Below, in pieces: positions 61,913 to 64,000 of a DNA stretch of 64,000 nucleotides (position 1 is the stretch's first letter; every line of letters begins with the position of its first letter). The stretch is from Pontederia crassipes. Taxonomy: Eukaryota > Streptophyta > Magnoliopsida > Commelinales > Pontederiaceae. A model generated the notes under the pieces. The model was not told where the DNA came from and did no database searches. It saw only the letters and a program-made list of their open reading frames with translations. A program made the translations under genes and the position numbers. The stretch covers positions 56,926,771 to 56,990,770 of the forward strand of contig CM060198.1 of NCBI GenBank assembly GCA_030549335.1. Direction: 5' to 3'.

Positions 61913-62896
61913 TTGTTTTGGTTAGACAAAGTTTTTCGACTTTTATTTAAAATTATTCTTGTGGGATCGTTAAAAATAAAATCGTATTCTAACTCTTGTT
62001 CCTTAACTAATTTCCTAGTAGAAAAAGAGTTTGACAAAATAAACCTCACCACCAAGCCGTCGACGATAAGCCCGACGTCTCTGAAGACAACCTCGCCGCC
62101 GTCCCAGCGGCTGCACTACCAATCCGAATTCCCCCTCCCGCTCCCCGACCTCCCCAACCATGTCAAGGAGAAGATCCTCAGCCTGGAGATCCTGGGCATC
62201 GACTCCGGCCGAGCCCTGGCGCACAACCCGGAGCTCCACGACGCCAGCCTCGACTCCGTCCATGTCGTCATCTCCTACCTACTGTCCAGGGGCATCCACC
62301 ACAAGGACCTCCCGAGAATCCTCGGCATGTGCCCCAAGATCCTGACGTCCAGCATCCACTCCGACCTCCGCCCGGTGTTCGCCTTCCTCTCCAAGGACCT
62401 CAAGGTGCCCGACGCCAACTTCCGGCGGGTCATCAAGAAGTGCCCGAGGCTGCTGAGCTCCAGCGTCCGTGACCAGCTCAAGCCGGCGCTCATCTACCTC
62501 CAGAGGCTGGGGTTCAGGGACACCGACGCGCTCACCTACCAGGACCCGGTCCTGCTGGTCTCCAGCGTCGAGAAGACTCTGATGCCCAAGCTGCAGCACC
62601 TGATGGGCTTGGGGCTGACCAGGGAGGAGGCCGTGGGGATGGTGCTGCGGTGCCCGGGGCTGTTCACCTTCAGCATCGAGAAAAATTTCAAGCCCAAGTA
62701 CGAGTACTACGTCGAGGAGATTGGAGGGGACTTGGAGGAGCTGAAGGAGTTCCCCCAGTACTTCGCATTCAGTCTGGAGAAGAGGATAAAGCCCAGGCAC
62801 CATGAGCTGAAGGAGAGGGGGATCACCATGCCTCTGTCAGTGATGCTTAAGAGCACTGATGAGGAGTTCAAGGCGATGATGGAGAAGAGCTCGTAG
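61913..62896 (+). CDS. mTERF copy 4, N-terminally replaced fusion, most distinct copy
   Basis: Same foreign N-terminus as copies 2 and 3. It differs from all other copies in the 3' half: DALTYQDP, and DLEELKEFPQYF where the others have DLNELKGFPQYF. The EELKE form fits the family pattern better, so copies 1-3 carry the derived state. Probably the right-end parent of the hybrid copies. Lacks the transit peptide. Confidence 0.6.
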   Translation: MFWLDKVFRLLFKIILVGSLKIKSYSNSCSLTNFLVEKEFDKINLTTKPSTISPTSLKTTSPPSQRLHYQSEFPLPLPDLPNHVKEKILSLEILGIDSGRALAHNPELHDASLDSVHVVISYLLSRGIHHKDLPRILGMCPKILTSSIHSDLRPVFAFLSKDLKVPDANFRRVIKKCPRLLSSSVRDQLKPALIYLQRLGFRDTDALTYQDPVLLVSSVEKTLMPKLQHLMGLGLTREEAVGMVLRCPGLFTFSIEKNFKPKYEYYVEEIGGDLEELKEFPQYFAFSLEKRIKPRHHELKERGITMPLSVMLKSTDEEFKAMMEKSS

Positions 62897-64000
62897 CTGG
62901 ATCATACTTTGTATCCTGTAAATAATGCCAACTGTATACTGAGACCAGCTAGGAGTACTTGCCCCAGCAGAGAAAGATGTCTTCTTCTGGTACATTGAGG
63001 GTTCAGAATTCAGATGGTATGTGATCATATCCAATTCCAGTCTATTGTTGGAAGAATTTTTTTAAGCTTTATCAGTTTTCATGGGCTACTGAACTGTCCG
63101 ATGTAGGTGTTTATAACAAATCTTTCAAGCAAAGAAGTAAGAATTGGGATACTTTTGTTTTGGTTCTGTTTATGAACTGCCAAACCTACAGAAACTTTTA
63201 CAGATATGTGATGAATTGCCGAGACATATTTAGCTTTGAGAAGAAAACTTCTCCTCTAGATTTGAAGCGCAAAAAAAATATTTTTTATAAATAAAATCGG
63301 ATATATATAATAAAAAATAGATTTTCAAAATGATAAATATTTTAAGAATATTAAAGTGGCAAATTCATACTTTCCCAGCAAAGATTAAAGGAAAATTAAT
63401 GATTCAAATGTAAAAATTTCCCAATAAATATATCAAAAATAGATTTATTACTGCGTGTTCATATGTAAAAAAATAATCCTACATATCGTTAAGCTCTAAT
63501 GAACCAAGTCCGATTTTGAAACGAAAAAAAGAAAAATCCACTGGCTGCCACATATCAAGAATACTAAGGCGTGAAAGCCCAATCATTCTCCTTCCTTAGG
63601 GCTTCCTCCTCCTCGGGTCGTTCTCGATGCCAAAGAGCTCGCGGACCTCTTCCGGCGACTTGTCCTTGATCAAGTCGGCCACTTTTTGACAAGAGAGATT
63701 CAGCAAAGGTTTGATATCCAGGTAGTTCGCGGTCTGCACATCCATGCAAAGTACCATTAGAATCTAATCAAGTCTGCTCCCGAAAAGATAACTATTGCGA
63801 GATCACGGTGCATGCAAAGTTCGTACCAGTACAATGCCGAAGACGACATCTTGCGAGACGTCGGCAATGAACTCGGCGTCCCACTCTTTGAGCTCCTTCC
63901 GCAGCTCACGGACGGCGTCCCCCGTGCCGCCATCGCTGCTGCTGCTGCGGCTCTCGGGTTCCGCAGCTTATTCCCGGATCTTGGCCTCCATCTCCACGTG
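62041..64000. repeat. Tandem array unit 4 (partial, runs off the edge)
   Basis: mTERF body and 3' flank as in the other units, then a direct jump at about 63330 to the sequence upstream of SKP1 exon 2 (compare 36337). About 1.4 kb of spacer, including the MITE and the TA tract, is missing relative to units 1-3. Confidence 0.9.
63564..64000 (-). pseudogene. SKP1-like pseudogene, unit 4 (partial at edge)
   Basis: Exon 2 (63564-63733) has a 7-bp deletion after the IEND codons (near 63617), which shifts the frame and destroys the FTPEEEE tail. Exon 1 (63827 onward) has an in-frame TAA (63968-63970) where the intact copies read Gln. The gene continues beyond the window. A different lineage of lesions from the pseudogenes in units 1-3. 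Confidence 0.85.

Larger units (their letters stand above)
52571..62040. repeat. Tandem array unit 3 (9470 bp)
   Basis: Same order as units 1 and 2. Its right end (SKP1 exon-1 fragment) differs most, with a 3-bp deletion and several substitutions, as expected for the unit that kept the original right-hand junction. Confidence 0.95.

Overview
This window looks like nuclear DNA of a flowering plant. It has intron-rich genes with GT..AG junctions, AT-rich spacers, a Ty3/gypsy chromovirus primed by initiator-Met tRNA, MITE-like elements, long CT/TA/ATT microsatellites and plant-only families (CBL-interacting kinase, DTX-type MATE, plastid mTERF). The GC-rich coding sequences (mTERF, SKP1-like, first MATE exons) inside AT-rich DNA suggest a monocot, probably not a grass, but the species cannot be fixed by eye.

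Left part (1-25 kb): a CACTA-type transposon end (to 1481) and a probable solo LTR (1546-3847) lie beside the first of two head-to-tail MATE transporter genes (4110-7266 and 20196-22482, both minus strand). The two genes have identical exon lengths in all eight exons (498 codons each), so they are an old tandem pair with no visible disabling change. They are separated by a 9.6-kb decayed chromovirus (9457-19036, minus strand; gag, protease, RT, RNase H, integrase, chromodomain, many stops) and a GC-rich candidate DNA element.

Middle (25-33 kb): a roughly 93-bp GC-rich hairpin repeat array, two long CT tracts, then a complete 14-exon CIPK gene (28893-32761, plus, 442 aa, CIPK3/9/23-like) with a SINE tail in intron 1.

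Right part (33.5-64 kb): a tandem array of about 9.5-kb units (33586, 43088, 52571, 62041 to beyond the edge). Each full unit carries a plastid mTERF gene (MTEF1/SOLDAT10-like, plus), an intact two-exon SKP1-like gene (minus), a nonsense-disabled SKP1-like copy and a SKP1 exon-1 fragment fused to antisense mTERF 3' sequence. Only the first mTERF has its native N-terminus. Copies 2-4 begin at the same breakpoint and are fused to foreign upstream sequence. Copies 2 and 3 match copy 4 in their 5' half and copy 1 in their 3' half, which is the signature of unequal crossing-over inside the mTERF gene. Unit 4 lacks about 1.4 kb of spacer with its MITE and carries a frameshifted SKP1. The near identity of units 1-3 means either a very recent expansion or an assembly artefact.

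No operon-like or defence-like system is visible. The most unusual structure is this SKP1-mTERF array with its fused genes and hybrid copies.
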